A stretch of 64,000 nucleotides of DNA from Aulostomus chinensis (taxonomy: Eukaryota > Chordata > Actinopteri > Syngnathiformes > Aulostomidae). The position numbers and the translations under genes were made by a program. Where the stretch lies: the NCBI GenBank assembly GCA_037954235.1, contig JBBMOA010000004.1, forward strand, positions 4,477,001-4,541,000. Direction: 5' to 3'. Positions 1-11,492 of the stretch are shown piece after piece. Below the pieces are notes generated by a model, which worked only from the letters and a program-made list of their open reading frames with translations, did not search any database and was not told the origin of the DNA. Numbering within the stretch: the stretch's first letter is position 1; every line of letters begins with the position of its first letter.

Positions 1-1390
1 AAGATTACCGCAGAAAAGGACACACATCAAACAGAGGTGTGCTTGTGAATGTTACCACCGCATCATATAATTTATGACGGCATCAAGAGTCTTTTCGAAG
101 AACTGACATCCTGGAAAATGTAATTCTTAGGATGAACCCTATCCAGCTCCAAGACTATAAATGAGCTCCTTGAGTCCACTTAACGGTATTAATGAAACAA
201 TAAAAAAGTACATGGACACTGAACTGCGTGTCCATCACTCAACACTTTATTTTCCTTCTGTTTTACTGAAGTTCATAAAAACGGTGGCTGCCAGACCGCA
301 GGATTTATGACACCAAACCCACATGGTCATTAAAAGATATAATCACTTGCAAAAATACCAGCCAGAAAGATCTGTCACCAAATGGGAATACCTTGTAAAA
401 CTGATGCTGAGGCCTGCGTGTGGCGCAGAAATATTCATAAAGAAGGGAAGTAATTAGTAACCTCGGCTACAAATGTATCTTGTAAACTGTGAAACCGTGT
501 TTTTTGGCGTGTTTCTAAACTTTGTTCATCGCCGGATTCAAATTTCATGAATACCATGTTTGAGTAGCAAGACTTGAACTCACTGTATATGCTTCCAGAT
601 GAGGAATAGACGAACTTAATTCATCAGCATTCAGCCTTCTTTGTTGGAAAATTAATGATCAAAGAAATGTCTTCCTACTGTGACACAAGGTGGTCCTCGT
701 TAAGCTGATTGGCGATACATTTGCAACACAAAAAATTATATGATATTAGGAAGTTTCCAGTTTCCATGGCACCAAAAACTGTTATGTAGTTGGTTGCAGA
801 AATCAAATAAGACGATTAAGAAAGCAGCTTCCCGATGTGCTTTGAACTACATGGTATTAACATGCAGAATTTACTATGTATATGAAGATGTCTGCAGAAG
901 ATGTACAGCAGCAACTTTCTCATGTATTTTGCTATAAACCAAAGTCTTAAAGTGGAGTTTTGGCCCGATAAAAGATTAAAGAGGCGATGGTGCAAGATTA
1001 AAGCGGTGATGGTGAAAGATTAAAGGTGCATTTCATCCAACAAGAAGCTGAACTCCACAGGTTTGAATTCTCCATTTGTAGATGTGTCAGAACAGGCGAA
1101 CTGTAGCAGCTTGCATGGAAGAAACAAGTACTGTAGAAGGTAATTGCAAAGTAGTCCAGAAGACAGGAAACTTCTGTCTGTGTTTACTGATAACAACTGA
1201 CCTCTGACCAGTAAACAGAGTGAATGTTCCCTCATGGATTGGAGTTCTCCATTTGGTTTGTTTTGATTTTTGTCAGTGTGAAACAAACTGATCCAAGTTT
1301 ACAAATTCATCAGTGGATTCGGATCAGCTGAATAACTCTTAAGAGTAGGAATACCGAAGCATCGTTGTTGGCCATCGCTGCATGTCTGTT
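1..1390. other. Non-coding sequence, no gene recognised
   Basis: AT-rich sequence with frequent stops in all frames. The longest open stretches are under 90 codons, with no recognisable domain. I see no repeat family, tRNA boxes or long simple repeat here. It reads as intergenic or intronic vertebrate DNA. Confidence 0.6.
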
Positions 1391-1662
1391 CATCCTTGAG
1401 TCCCAGTGAAGAAAACGTTTATAGTGGATTAGTTGAAGTGCAGGTTCAAGTGACTTTGACCTTTGACCACCATAATCATTTCAGCTCATCCTCGAGTCCC
1501 AGTGGACACATGTGCCAAATCTGCAGAAATTCCCTCAAGGTGTTATTTAGATATCGCATTAATGAGAGGGGCACAGATACGTGTGGAGAGACCTTTGACA
1601 GCCAAAAGATGTTCCATTCATCCTCAAGTCCCCGTGGACCTTCAGGAGAGTCTGTGAAGGAC
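1391..1662 (+). repeat. Interspersed repeat, three tandem degenerate units ('CATCCTNGAGTCCCAGTG' family)
   Basis: Three related units begin at 1391, 1487 and 1619, each opening with CATCC, then T(T/C)GAGTCCCAGTG or a close variant. The first ends with TTTGACCTTTGACCACC before the second starts. The second continues with GTGCCAAAT, AGAAATTCCCTC, and a segment like GATATCGCATTAATGAG. I recognise this pattern as a common teleost interspersed repeat but cannot name its Repbase entry. Minus-strand copies of the same unit occur at 3697-3790 and 34357-34480. The open frame of 124 codons running through it is a by-product of the repeat. Confidence 0.6.
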
Positions 1663-2606
1663 GACCAGCCCCAAAACAGAAAGTTCATGCAGTGTGAGCC
1701 ACTCTTACGCAGCACGGGGAAGGTAAGGGTTAATCCCCCGCTGCTGAAAGGCTTCCCTCCGTCTCTATGATGTTAAATGATTATAATATATATTTTATCA
1801 CACAGTCAAACACAGCCTTTCCCACCTTTCCCAAGCGTTCTGTCTTGGAAAAGCAAAGTGTCGTCTCAGCAGTGATCTCCCATACCTGCATCTCTCAGCA
1901 AGAGGCTTACCGCCGTCTCTCTCCTGAGAGAGGAGGGGAGCTCCGGCGCCGTGCCCTCCACCATCTTAGACTGGCAGATGAAACAGCCAGGCGCTATCTC
2001 TCCATGCATGTCCCAACAGGGGGGAGCGAGGTGGGAAAGAAGCAGAGTGATTGTGCCATTAGACGGAGGTAAGCCAGATCACCTCAGGTTATCTGAGGGC
2101 TTTTGTGACAGCCTGATAAGACGAACAATTCAAAACAGAAACATCAGCATGAGAGAAGAAAACAGCGGTGTGAGTGAGAGAGGCAGCCAAAGGAACAGCA
2201 TCATTAAACACTACTTATGCACATCAGTGTGTGGTTCTTATTATGCCTTTCAGTGCCTGTTAGACACTTCTTTCGAACTTAGCTTTTCTATCACCGAGTT
2301 GTAATTGCGCAAAACCTAATTATAGGAGGGAAAAAAACGTCAATTTGTTCTGTTGCCTTGAATAAAGTTTGAATGCTTTCGCCTTCTGCTGAAATCCATT
2401 CAAGTACATTCTACTTGTCTTTGAGTACCATGCACATAATGATACAACATCTTTTTCTGAGACTGAAGCGAAAAAATACATTCTTAAATATCTGACGAGG
2501 TGTTAATCGCACGTTCTATTAGGTCGGCCCTGATTGGCCCGTTCAAGCTGCGAGCAGAAGTGGCACCGACAGAGAGAACTGTGATTACCGTAATCAAGAG
2601 TTTATC
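1663..2606. other. Non-coding sequence, nothing recognised
   Basis: No repeat or gene recognised. Short open frames around 1767-2304 have no domain and unremarkable composition. Confidence 0.5.
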
Positions 2607-2697
2607 GGGGGGAAGAGGAGAAGGACAGGAGCTGCAAAAAGAGGAGAGGAGGAGAGGGAAGGACGGAGGGAGGAGAGGTGAAAAGGAAGTGAGTTGT
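2607..2697. repeat. Purine-rich (GGA/GAGG) tract
   Basis: Roughly 90 bp, almost only A and G on the plus strand (runs such as GAGGAGAGGAGGAGAGGGAAGG), ending directly beside the TG microsatellite. Such tracts with mirror symmetry can form triplex (H-) DNA; that is inference. Confidence 0.7.
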
Positions 2698-2698
2698 T

Positions 2699-2700
<2 letters not shown>

Positions 2701-2748
<48 letters not shown>

Positions 2749-2762
2749 TGAGTGAGTGAGTG
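2701..2762. repeat. (TG)23 microsatellite followed by (GAGT)n
   Basis: Twenty-three uninterrupted TG units at 2701-2746, then about four GAGT units. It explains the poly-Val/Cys and poly-Thr/His open frames on both strands here. Confidence 0.97.
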
Positions 2763-3696
2763 GTGTCATGTAAACGGCTGGAGTTGGAGGTAGAAACGTT
2801 CTGAGACACATTAGCCAGCCAGTGCCAGCTCCTAGAGTATTGGTACATTTATTCGTCTGCCAGTTACAGCATGTGTCCAGCCGAGTATGAGAAAACTCTT
2901 TTGATTGGGAATTGTAAGCAAGAGCTGTGGGCCCCCCCTTCACCCCCCCCCCCGTCCCCCATCCCTCCTTCCCACCACTCGCTCTTTGTTTCCTCCTCTC
3001 TGTGTCTCTGTGGATGCAGCTCAGGATGGTTCTGACGGAATCCCCCAACGCTCCCCCCATCAACACACATCCTCCCCTTCCCTCCCTCCCACTGGTTCTG
3101 GGTCGGTACCGGCCTTGGTAATTGATCCCTCTGGGCCCTCTAGACACATCCAACAGTGGTTTGAACAGAATCACCACTAAGAAGACAGCTGCTTGGCCGC
3201 CTCAGACAGGCCGAGAGACAGGGAGAAAGAGGCCCTGTTGCTGCTAGCCATTAGTTCTGTCTGCCAGCTTCCTTTTAGAGAGAGCCAAGTCAGCACAACC
3301 TTGTGCTCAGAAAACTCCTCCATTTTGGGAACTTGGGGGAGCTAGCAGAGGGGAGACATCGAGGAAGTCTGTCTCTTTAGGTTTGTATCAACACTTTTGC
3401 TATGAAGTGATGGGATTGATTTGCTAAGTGAGCAGCGTTGCTCCAACCTAAATGATGAAAGAGTGTGAAAGCGTGTTTCAGCGCAGGCACACATCATTTT
3501 CAAACCTTTCACTTTGGCCGACAAAGGTAATTGATTGTATAAAGTCGGAAGTGTGAACTCTCCAGCATCAGTGAATAATATTTTATCTGTCTTGGCCTCT
3601 GACAGTTGGATGTTTTAAGTGACATTGCAGCTGTCAGCTGATTCTTGTGCATCTACGTCACTAACAGCTATAAAATGTCACTCCTCCTCCTCCTCA
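2763..3696. other. Non-coding sequence with a C/T-rich block
   Basis: Includes a pyrimidine-rich block at about 2933-3015 with an 11-C run at 2943-2953. Proline/serine-rich open frames on both strands here follow from that composition. No gene recognised. Confidence 0.5.
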
Positions 3697-3790
3697 GCAG
3701 TGCCTCCAAGGAATTTCTCCAAATTTGCCACAAAACGTCCACGGATGAACTGAGAATAAATGTTGAAGGTCAAAGGTCAAGGTCATACAA
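3697..3790 (-). repeat. Interspersed repeat unit, same family as 1391-1662
   Basis: Read on the minus strand it shows TTGACCTTTGACC, then CAGTTCATCCGTGGACG, GCAAATTTGGAGAAATTCC. This is the same order of motifs as the units at 1487 and 34357. Confidence 0.55.
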
Positions 3791-3800
3791 CTGTTACGTC

Positions 3801-4453
3801 ATATTTCTAGTTAAATGCCAGTATTATTTGGTTTTTACCTTCAAGGATGAAGGCAAGCTAGTGGATAAGTGAAGCCACACTGAGACAAACGCGAGACTTG
3901 AGTGGAACAACCCACTCAAGCAGTGCGGTTCGATTAAATTCAAATTCATATCAAATGTCCCAGGGGCGCCATTCCAGACTCGCATAAAGCATAAATACCA
4001 AATGGAGAGAAAAACAATAATAAAAGCACACATAAAATACAAGGCAGCATTTGAGATTTAGAGTTGTTCATCGAATTCCCAGGGGCCCCAGCGACGAGGC
4101 CCCAGTACGAATCGTATTCATTGTGTTGTGACCACAGTTAATAATCTGATGATTCTGGAAAGGGTTCGGTGTGTAATTAGCCTGTAGCCATGTTGAAAAT
4201 TTGATCCTTTACAGCTTTTATTAACTTTGAGACGGAAAATAAAAGCAGTCAAAGTATAAAGTCATGCCATTGCGTTGTTCCTTTAGCCCCGCCCCCAATA
4301 ACTGACTACAACTCCGCCCCCTCACTTCCTGACGACTGTACAATGAAAGACAAAGGACAGAGGAGTCGGTGACAGTACCACTGTATGTGTTTCACTGAGC
4401 CTCAGCTGATTAATGTTGCATCTATGGCCAAAACTGGTCATAATTGTGAGGGT
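3801..4453. other. Non-coding sequence, nothing recognised
   Basis: AT-rich with no supported gene or named repeat. A short GC-box-like cluster (two CCGCCCC-type motifs) occurs near 4289-4322. Confidence 0.5.
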
Positions 4454-4635
4454 GGGGGGGGGGGGGGGGTCAGGTTTCAGTCTTTGTGAGCCCGACCACA
4501 TAATAAAAGAATACAGTCACTTTATCTTTACTTTATTCTTTTTTTTTCTTTTTTTTTTTACTTTTAAGGCTCATTACATAAAGGTGTACTTGATGTTTTG
4601 GCTGAAATGGTTTGTTTTTTTGTTTTTTTTTAATC
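4454..4635. repeat. G16 homopolymer followed by T-rich low-complexity DNA
   Basis: An uninterrupted run of 16 G at 4454-4469, then T-rich runs at about 4537-4560 and 4612-4632. Low complexity only. Confidence 0.9.
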
Positions 4636-4639
4636 ATCT

Positions 4640-5180
4640 TTAAAGCAGGAGAGTTGAGCCCAACAGAGAGGCTGCGTGTTGGAGGGAGAAGTTTAGTAGA
4701 ACGTTTGATACTTAAACTACAATTCATGGACCAGACACTGAGGGACAGCGTGGACATAAGTTCAGGTGGTGGCAGGACACCGGTGGGGACACGTCCCCGC
4801 TCGGCGTGACACCCTTGACCTAAAGATGTTTGACTCACCCACCTCCAGCTCCCTCTGCACAGTCGCCCTCCCCGCGTCCGCCCCGCCACCAACTCACCCA
4901 TATGTTTGTTTTTTTAAGATTTTCTTACTTTTTTTGGTGCAGATGGTGGCACGTATAAAACCAGCTGCTGGCTCTCTCGCCTCCGTGTGTGTTTACTCTG
5001 CAAGCTCAGTTTGGTGCGTTCAGCTGGCTTCAGTCAGAGTGACGACTTGTGCAGTTGGAGTGCTGTTATTCCGAGCCAGACGGTTTCTGTACATTTACAG
5101 TCTGTTTGTGATATGTTCAGTTTGTGGGAGTTGTCCGGGCTGTCCAGAGCCGACAAGCGTTGAGAGCTTTGATAAATGAA
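4640..5180. other. GC-richer block with TATA-like motif, function unknown
   Basis: This block is richer in GC and CpG than its surroundings. A pyrimidine tract followed by GGTGCAG ends at 4942 and resembles a splice acceptor. Just downstream is a TATAAAA motif at about 4956. Open frames exist on both strands (122 codons minus, 137 codons plus) but neither has a recognisable domain. It could be an old promoter, an exon or a repeat. I cannot decide. Confidence 0.2.
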
Positions 5181-5935
5181 TCCATTTTCTCACCAGTACC
5201 TTTAAAGAGGGGTTCCTTATCTTTGGATTAATATCACGTCACATAATTACATTTTTTGTTTTTTTGAACGAGCTAATATGGGACACGTTTTTGATAATGA
5301 GCGTCAACATGGCTCAGCGTTTGATGAATATCCTCGTATTAGGAAAGAACAATTCAAAGTTCTGGGTTCCATGTGAGGGCGGCCCTGAGTGGGGAGGACA
5401 AATAGAGCGACGTCGTGGCCGAATCATCTTGAATTATGAAGAGCAATTCCAGAAGTCATGTCACATACACGCCGTTATTGATGAGGGGGAACATGACACT
5501 TCAATATCCCACTCTTATAATAGTTATCACCGTGGGCCTTTACAGGGAGGGCAGGAAAATTACAGCCAGGATTGTATTATTTAATATCAGCCTGTTGCTT
5601 TACAATCCAATTATAATAATAAAAACTCACAAGGACTTTCTGGATTTAATTCCCTCACGTCTGGTCTTGCACCAGAGCCACACAAGCAGAACCAGTTTGC
5701 CAAAAAGGCAAAAAACCCTCACATGACAGATTTCAGCTGGTGGTGGTGATGGTGTGACTGTGTCTGGACAGACTAAAAACTTTTTTTTTTTTAATTTTTA
5801 AATCACTACATCCTCCAAAATCACCCTCTCCGTTTCCTCTCCCCTCAGGCTTTATGACGCGACAAGAGTCTCCCTCCACACTCTTGCACTTTGGAGAGCA
5901 CTGATGACCCCCTGACAGACAGCCAAAAACCATCT
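5181..5935. other. Non-coding sequence, nothing recognised
   Basis: AT-rich with no recognised gene or repeat family. The longest open frame (106 codons at 5264-5584) has no domain. Confidence 0.5.
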
Positions 5936-5959
5936 ACCACCACCACCACCACCACCACC
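5936..5959. repeat. (ACC)8 trinucleotide repeat
   Basis: About eight ACC units, continuing imperfectly to 5970. Confidence 0.95.
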
Positions 5960-8900
5960 TTACCACCAACATCACAACAGGTCCACCAAACTCTGGCCCC
6001 GCAAAGGCAGGACACCTCACAAGCAGAGCACCAGGGTCTCCGTGGAGGCAGCAAGGTACAATCGTACACCGAAGAAGCCCCTGCTGCACACAACGTCCCT
6101 CATAAGAGATGATGATAAAACGCCTGTGTGCTCTTGGTATTCGCCGGGATTCCGTGCAGATGCAGAGTCAATAGTGTGACACCCTCTTTATTAGATTTAA
6201 AATAATTAAACACAATACTTTTTTGTGTCTCTAGAGCACGAAGACAAAAAAAAAAAATCTCCTGATTGAAGAGAACCTGCAAACAGGAAGAATCACGGCA
6301 GACATGCGAGCACACATAAATCCAAATCTATAATTTAAACAACCGTCTGCTTGTTTGATATCTTCACTTGGCTTCCTCATTCCTCCGTGAGCCATCAGCT
6401 CCCCAGCGAGTGTTTAACCACAGAAAATATGTGTGCAACAATACCAGTCAAATCCATCTGTGTCATTTTAGCTTGTTTTTGCTCTTGTTTTATTGACATG
6501 CCTTGTAAATTGTCCTTAAAGTATTGTGTCAAATGGCGTCTGTGAGCTCAAATAAAACAAGGCGCCAGACAGTCTGATATTAATGCGTGTTGCTGGGAAC
6601 GAGAGAGTAGCCATGAGGTAAATTTAACGTACAGTGCAATAAAAGGGATTAGCCTGAAGTCATAAAAATGCCCGCTCTCATAGAATTTCAGAAAACCAGG
6701 CTCTTCTGTCGGTCAATATTGTCGGCATTTATGGTCCATGTTATGATTTGCTTTCAAGAAAAAAATGTGATCCTGCTGCTTCTCAGTCCAGACAGCAGGT
6801 CTGCAGAGGATACGGGACTATAAATAGACACAGAACGGAATTCACGTTGTTTACTCAGATTCTTGCACTGCATCATGTAGAACAAAGAAAGAAAGATTGT
6901 GCTGGAGCATTCGATCCCGTAAATGTACAGTATCAGGAAATATCGCCTGCAAAGGAGATGTTCTTAAACGGTTAGTTCTGGTCGGTCAGTGGGGTTGTGA
7001 GATGAGCAAAGGGAAGGAAAGAAAAGTCTCTTTTGTGAGTCAGTGCTCCACCCTGCACCCACCTAAAGAAAAAAGAGATCAATAAGCTTTATAACGTAAC
7101 CTCACATGTACGCTGCGCTGACCCACGTCTACTGGAGGCCGGATCCATACTGGATGGTGACCTCGTACAACGCCACATTAAAACACGTGAACTCTGCCGT
7201 CAGAGTAAATGTTTGGCGCTGCATTTGGACCTGAATGTACCAGCAACGTACCTCCGTTTGAAAGAGCAGCGACACCTGCCCCGTTCTTTGTCCCGTGTGT
7301 AAGAAACATCCAGTCCTGAGGTGGCTGTGGTCGAGGCGCAGTGTTAAATCTGCTCTCTCCTGAGCATTAAAGTTCTGATCACATTGTAATATGCAGATAG
7401 GGAACTCTTGTGGGCTTTGATGTTCAGAAGAAATACCATATGAAAGAGTTGATAATGACATAAAATCCCCGATAGCTTTGAACTCTCTTATCGGGGTGGG
7501 ACGGCGTAGCGTCTGGAGGCCCGTGCAGACATGTTCATGGATTTTTGATCGCCGCGTCCGCTTCAGGCACGATCCAGCTTCACAGCGTGTAATGAGCGAT
7601 TTCCCCCATCGCTTATTAACCTGTCGTTGTTCCTAACCTGCAGCTTCGCTCCTGAATATTCATTGACCTTAGCGGGACATTGTGGAAGAGCAGAAATCCA
7701 GCAGCAGAGCAAAAAAAAAAAAAATCCAATCAGGCATCGATGTATCGAATGCATCATCTTCAGATTTTAATTATTCACTTCTATCATGTTTGGAGGCGCA
7801 GAGTAGATCGATGCTCTTTCATGCGCCCATTCACACATTCACCGTGGGTCACCGCGCCGTGACATTTTGCAGGGAGTCAGCAAGAGTTCACAAAGGGAGG
7901 AAATGTCAAGCCGTGGCCATGTGTTGGGCTGCAGTCACTCTTCAGTCCTCCAACTCCCAGCTGGAGAGGGACTCCGGATGTATTGTGGATATCGTTTCCT
8001 TTAGCTCCAGCAGATGTGGCCACATGCACCTTCACTTGAATGCACATAAAAGCCAACATATGTGCACACGAATGGATCCTCGCCTAAATGCCGAAGCTTT
8101 ATTACACTCTCAGTTCTGCTTTGAGACAGGAAGCCGTGACGTCTTTGACATCCACCGATGTTTCCCCCTGCTGCTGCCAGGTGCATATCGATATGTATTG
8201 AGCAGATCGCCGTAACACGAGGCGCCTGCACAGCTCGGACACGGACACAGATGGATCGCGTCCTCTGTCTGTCTGAGTTTGCCCAATAGTCCCGCCTGGC
8301 TCTGCTCCTCTCCCCCCTCAGCTCTGCTGCATCACTGCACGCACGAGAAATGTTCTCTCGCTGTTGTGAGGTATAAAATAGAGTAATACGGTCGTTCCCT
8401 GATAAACCCAAGGTAATAATCACCTGGGGACTGTGAATTTTATTCATAGGGCAAATTCATCTCATATTCATCTGACATTCGTTCCTCTTTTTAATAGAAG
8501 GCTTGCATTTCCCTGAGATGAGATTTGTGTGTGAGATTTATGGGGGACCATTTGCCACAGTGTGGGTGTGAGAAAAAGAGAGACCAGCAGGATCTGAGTG
8601 TGAGAGCGGAACATGGAGGGAATATCAGGAAATTACCATGGTAGACACAGACTATGTGGTGGTTTACATAAAACAAGAGCATCTCAACGCTGCCCATTTA
8701 CATTCCAATTCCCTTGAAATCTCAACCACAGAACAGCGATTCTGTCTTTCTCCTTTACCTGGCGCTTCCTTCCTGTGCAGTGCAACCGTACGTCCACTTG
8801 GGGGCATCAAGACAGGGCTGTTCCAACAGGCCTTAAGACCAAACACCCCCGGGTCATTAATTCCCCATTCAAAAACCAAAACCTTGTTGGATCTGGGCTC

Positions 8901-8986
8901 CATTAAACCTCCATTAAACTCAAGCTGTTCAGTATTCAGAGAGCATCAGATCTTGTCATCTTTGATACATGCTCTAGTACCCCCTA
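5960..8986. other. Non-coding sequence, no gene recognised
   Basis: Three kilobases without a supportable gene. Short A-runs occur at about 6247 and 7711. The longest open frames (177 codons at 7682-8215 plus; 148 codons at 8001-8447 minus) overlap each other on opposite strands and show no domain, so I do not call them. Confidence 0.5.
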
Positions 8987-9024
8987 CCCCCCCCCCCACC
9001 ACCACCACCACCACCACCACCACC
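8987..9024. repeat. C-run followed by (ACC)9
   Basis: A run of C's (8987-8997), then perfect ACC units to 9024. Confidence 0.95.
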
Positions 9025-9490
9025 TCCACTCCCACCCAACACCTGCCCCCTTTCATGGCGTTTTGCACCCTGTGAAATCATCGAGACGCCATTATCATGA
9101 ATTAGGCCTCAGTGGCTTTGCAGCCATCTCTGGAAGCATCAGCACTTCGATCGACTTGGCTGTGCGACTGGCGGCGGCCAGCTGGTGAAAAGGCTTCCAG
9201 ATTTGTCTGTCTGTGGCAGATTAATCGTTTGTCAGCCTCAGCGTCTCGCTACGTTGTTAAGCTGAAGAATGAAAAAATATTTGACTGGCAAAAACACCTC
9301 TTTTGACAGAAGAGTAAGCTGTGGAGCCTTACTTCCTCGCTAATGATGCCCTGTAATAAGCCATGGGCGCACGCCGTTCTCATAGAAACATTCTGGGAAA
9401 GATGAGAACACTGTCGTTACTGTCTATTAAATATAACGGCCTCTTGTTGGCGGTTTGCTTAGCTTAGCATCATTTAGAGGCGTTGGTTTT

Positions 9491-9492
<2 letters not shown>
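9025..9492. other. Non-coding sequence, nothing recognised
   Basis: No repeat or coding signal that I can identify. Confidence 0.5.

Positions 9493-9522
<30 letters not shown>
9493..9522. repeat. (AC)15 microsatellite
   Basis: Fifteen uninterrupted AC units. Confidence 0.97.
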
Positions 9523-9524
<2 letters not shown>

Positions 9525-9779
9525 TTCTCTGTGGATGCAAGAATTACACTCGTCATCATTCTTCTGTCAGGAGCCCTGAGCTCCCCCCCCCCACTAGTCT
9601 CAACTTTTCTTTGAGTATAATGCAGAACTGCAGGGCAGGAAATGACCAAAAAAACAACAACATAATGTTAAGACAGGAAGCTGCATCTTAGTCATGGGAG
9701 CCATTGAATTCCCAAGAGTGTAATTTAATCCTAAACCTGGAAATTTGTGGTGTGTTAGCATTCGTTTGGGGCAATTGAT

Positions 9780-9780
<1 letters not shown>

Positions 9781-9818
<38 letters not shown>
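9781..9818. repeat. (AC)19 microsatellite
   Basis: Nineteen uninterrupted AC units, 258 bp downstream of the previous AC array. The intervening sequence contains only a short C-run near 9583. Confidence 0.97.
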
Positions 9819-9821
<3 letters not shown>

Positions 9822-10256
9822 GTCCGTGATGACTTCTTATTGCTATTTCAGAAAGTGCTCACACACTCGTCTCATGTTTATGTGTTGTTGTTGATTGACA
9901 GGTCTCGTAACACAGCCGGACACAGGAAAAGCTGGGAGTGACTGTTTGAGGGAGCGAGCGTCCCTCCTCCCGCCGGCAGCTCCTCCGTGGGGGGGTGGTG
10001 AGCGCTCCCTCCAGCTATCTGTCATCGGGTCAACATGTCCACCTTCTCTCCACATCTGCCTGCTCTGTGAAATCAGCGGCCTCTCCTCGCGCCACGGAGG
10101 ATCGGACACTCGAACACGAATGGTTTTTCTTTGCCTCATCGGAAAAGTTTGGGACTGCTTTCACGACGGGATTTTTCCTCACATTTCTCTCTAGAGTTCC
10201 GGAGCATAGACTGGGATCATGTTGCTTCTTGGACCTTCTCAGGAGGCCGTTACACT
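9819..10256. other. Non-coding sequence, locally GC/CpG-rich
   Basis: The stretch 9940-10110 is GC- and CpG-rich and open on both strands, but no domain or convincing splice structure is visible. Confidence 0.4.
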
Positions 10257-10288
10257 CACACACACGCACACACACACACACACACACA
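10257..10288. repeat. (CA)n microsatellite with one CG interruption
   Basis: CA units interrupted once by CG near 10265. Confidence 0.95.
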
Positions 10289-11254
10289 AAAAACCCAACC
10301 GAACTGAGCGCTCTCTGCTGTGAATAGGCCTTCTGCTGGAGTAAACCTCCCATATTTTTATAGACCAAAGAGCAAAAGAACAAACATGATGATGTAACGA
10401 CACAGAGGACCATGTGGCATGTGCTGCTTGTGTCACCACGGAGACTCGGTGCACTGATGCAAACATTCGCTGGCATATGTACCAATCAAACGGAGTACTT
10501 TTAAAAATTTCCAGACATTTTCTTTTCTTTTCTTTTTTCTTTTTCTCAGCCCACCACTGTATTTTGGAACTGGAGATATAGGTACTACATATGTATAACT
10601 GTGTATCAAAGAAAAAAAATATCTGATTTGCATTTTTTAGTAGCTACGGTTGAGACAGCTTGCATTGTTGGCGCGTCGTCGTCATCGTCGTTGGAGGAGG
10701 AGGAGGAGGGTGAGCGAGGATCCACGGAGAGTATAACGTGTGAAGAGAACAACTAAAAGAAATGTCATTAAATGTATTTTGAAAGGCCCTAAAAGTTATA
10801 TATTTAACAGTTTTATATGTTGTACCTTTGTAGAGAAGCTTATTGGACTTAAATTGTGGTCACAATGGCAGTTGAGTAGTATGTGAACAAACGCTGTTGT
10901 TCTCATGACTGCTGGCTCGTAGTCCCGGGTTTTTCTGTTCCCACTTCAGTAGCCGCTTTCGTTTCATTGTCATCTACAAGTCACTGTCGATCAAAAAGCA
11001 TTAATGAAGAAAAAAAAAAAAAAACAGGAAAGTGACACAATTTATTGAGGACTGATCTGCAGCCAAGTGAACATTGTAAATCCATGGTAGTCAGTGGAAG
11101 CCATTGAAATCTGCTAATTTGCTATGATATTGTATTGTACACGGTGTGGAATACTGACTCATTTCCTCTCTATGGGTTTTGATCTCTTAATTTATTTTTG
11201 TGCTCGTGTTTGTTTGCACAAAATTTTTGGCCTCTCTCCTGCAAATAGGAGGAG

Positions 11255-11257
<3 letters not shown>
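10289..11257. other. Non-coding sequence with short low-complexity runs
   Basis: Contains a GGA-repeat run at about 10692-10709 and an A-run at about 11009-11024. No gene recognised. Confidence 0.5.

Positions 11258-11289
<32 letters not shown>
11258..11289. repeat. (GA)16 microsatellite
   Basis: Sixteen uninterrupted GA units. Confidence 0.97.
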
Positions 11290-11292
<3 letters not shown>

Positions 11293-11470
11293 CGAGGAGG
11301 AAGCCTCACAGCAGACGTATTAGAGTCATTTACATTTTTTATCATGAAATATTTTAAGAATAAATTAAATACATGAAAGAAAATGTCCCCTGCAAATTCA
11401 GATGGTCATCAAAGGAAGGATTTAATGGATTTTACTCGGGTCCTACTTTTAATGACTGGATGTTTTCTGT

Positions 11471-11492
11471 CACACACACACACACACACACA
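11471..11492. repeat. (CA)11 microsatellite
   Basis: Eleven uninterrupted CA units. Confidence 0.96.

Noticed and set aside
2500..2848. Open frames with poly-Val/Cys or poly-Thr/His across the TG array, both strands
   Set aside because: They are direct translations of the TG/CA microsatellite and adjoining purine tract.
7682..8447. Opposed 177- and 148-codon open frames
   Set aside because: They overlap on opposite strands, have no domain or splice context, and lie in ordinary composition.
5936..9024. ACC repeats as a possible CRISPR-like or satellite array
   Set aside because: They are plain trinucleotide microsatellites; no spaced direct repeats exist, and CRISPR arrays are not expected in a vertebrate genome.
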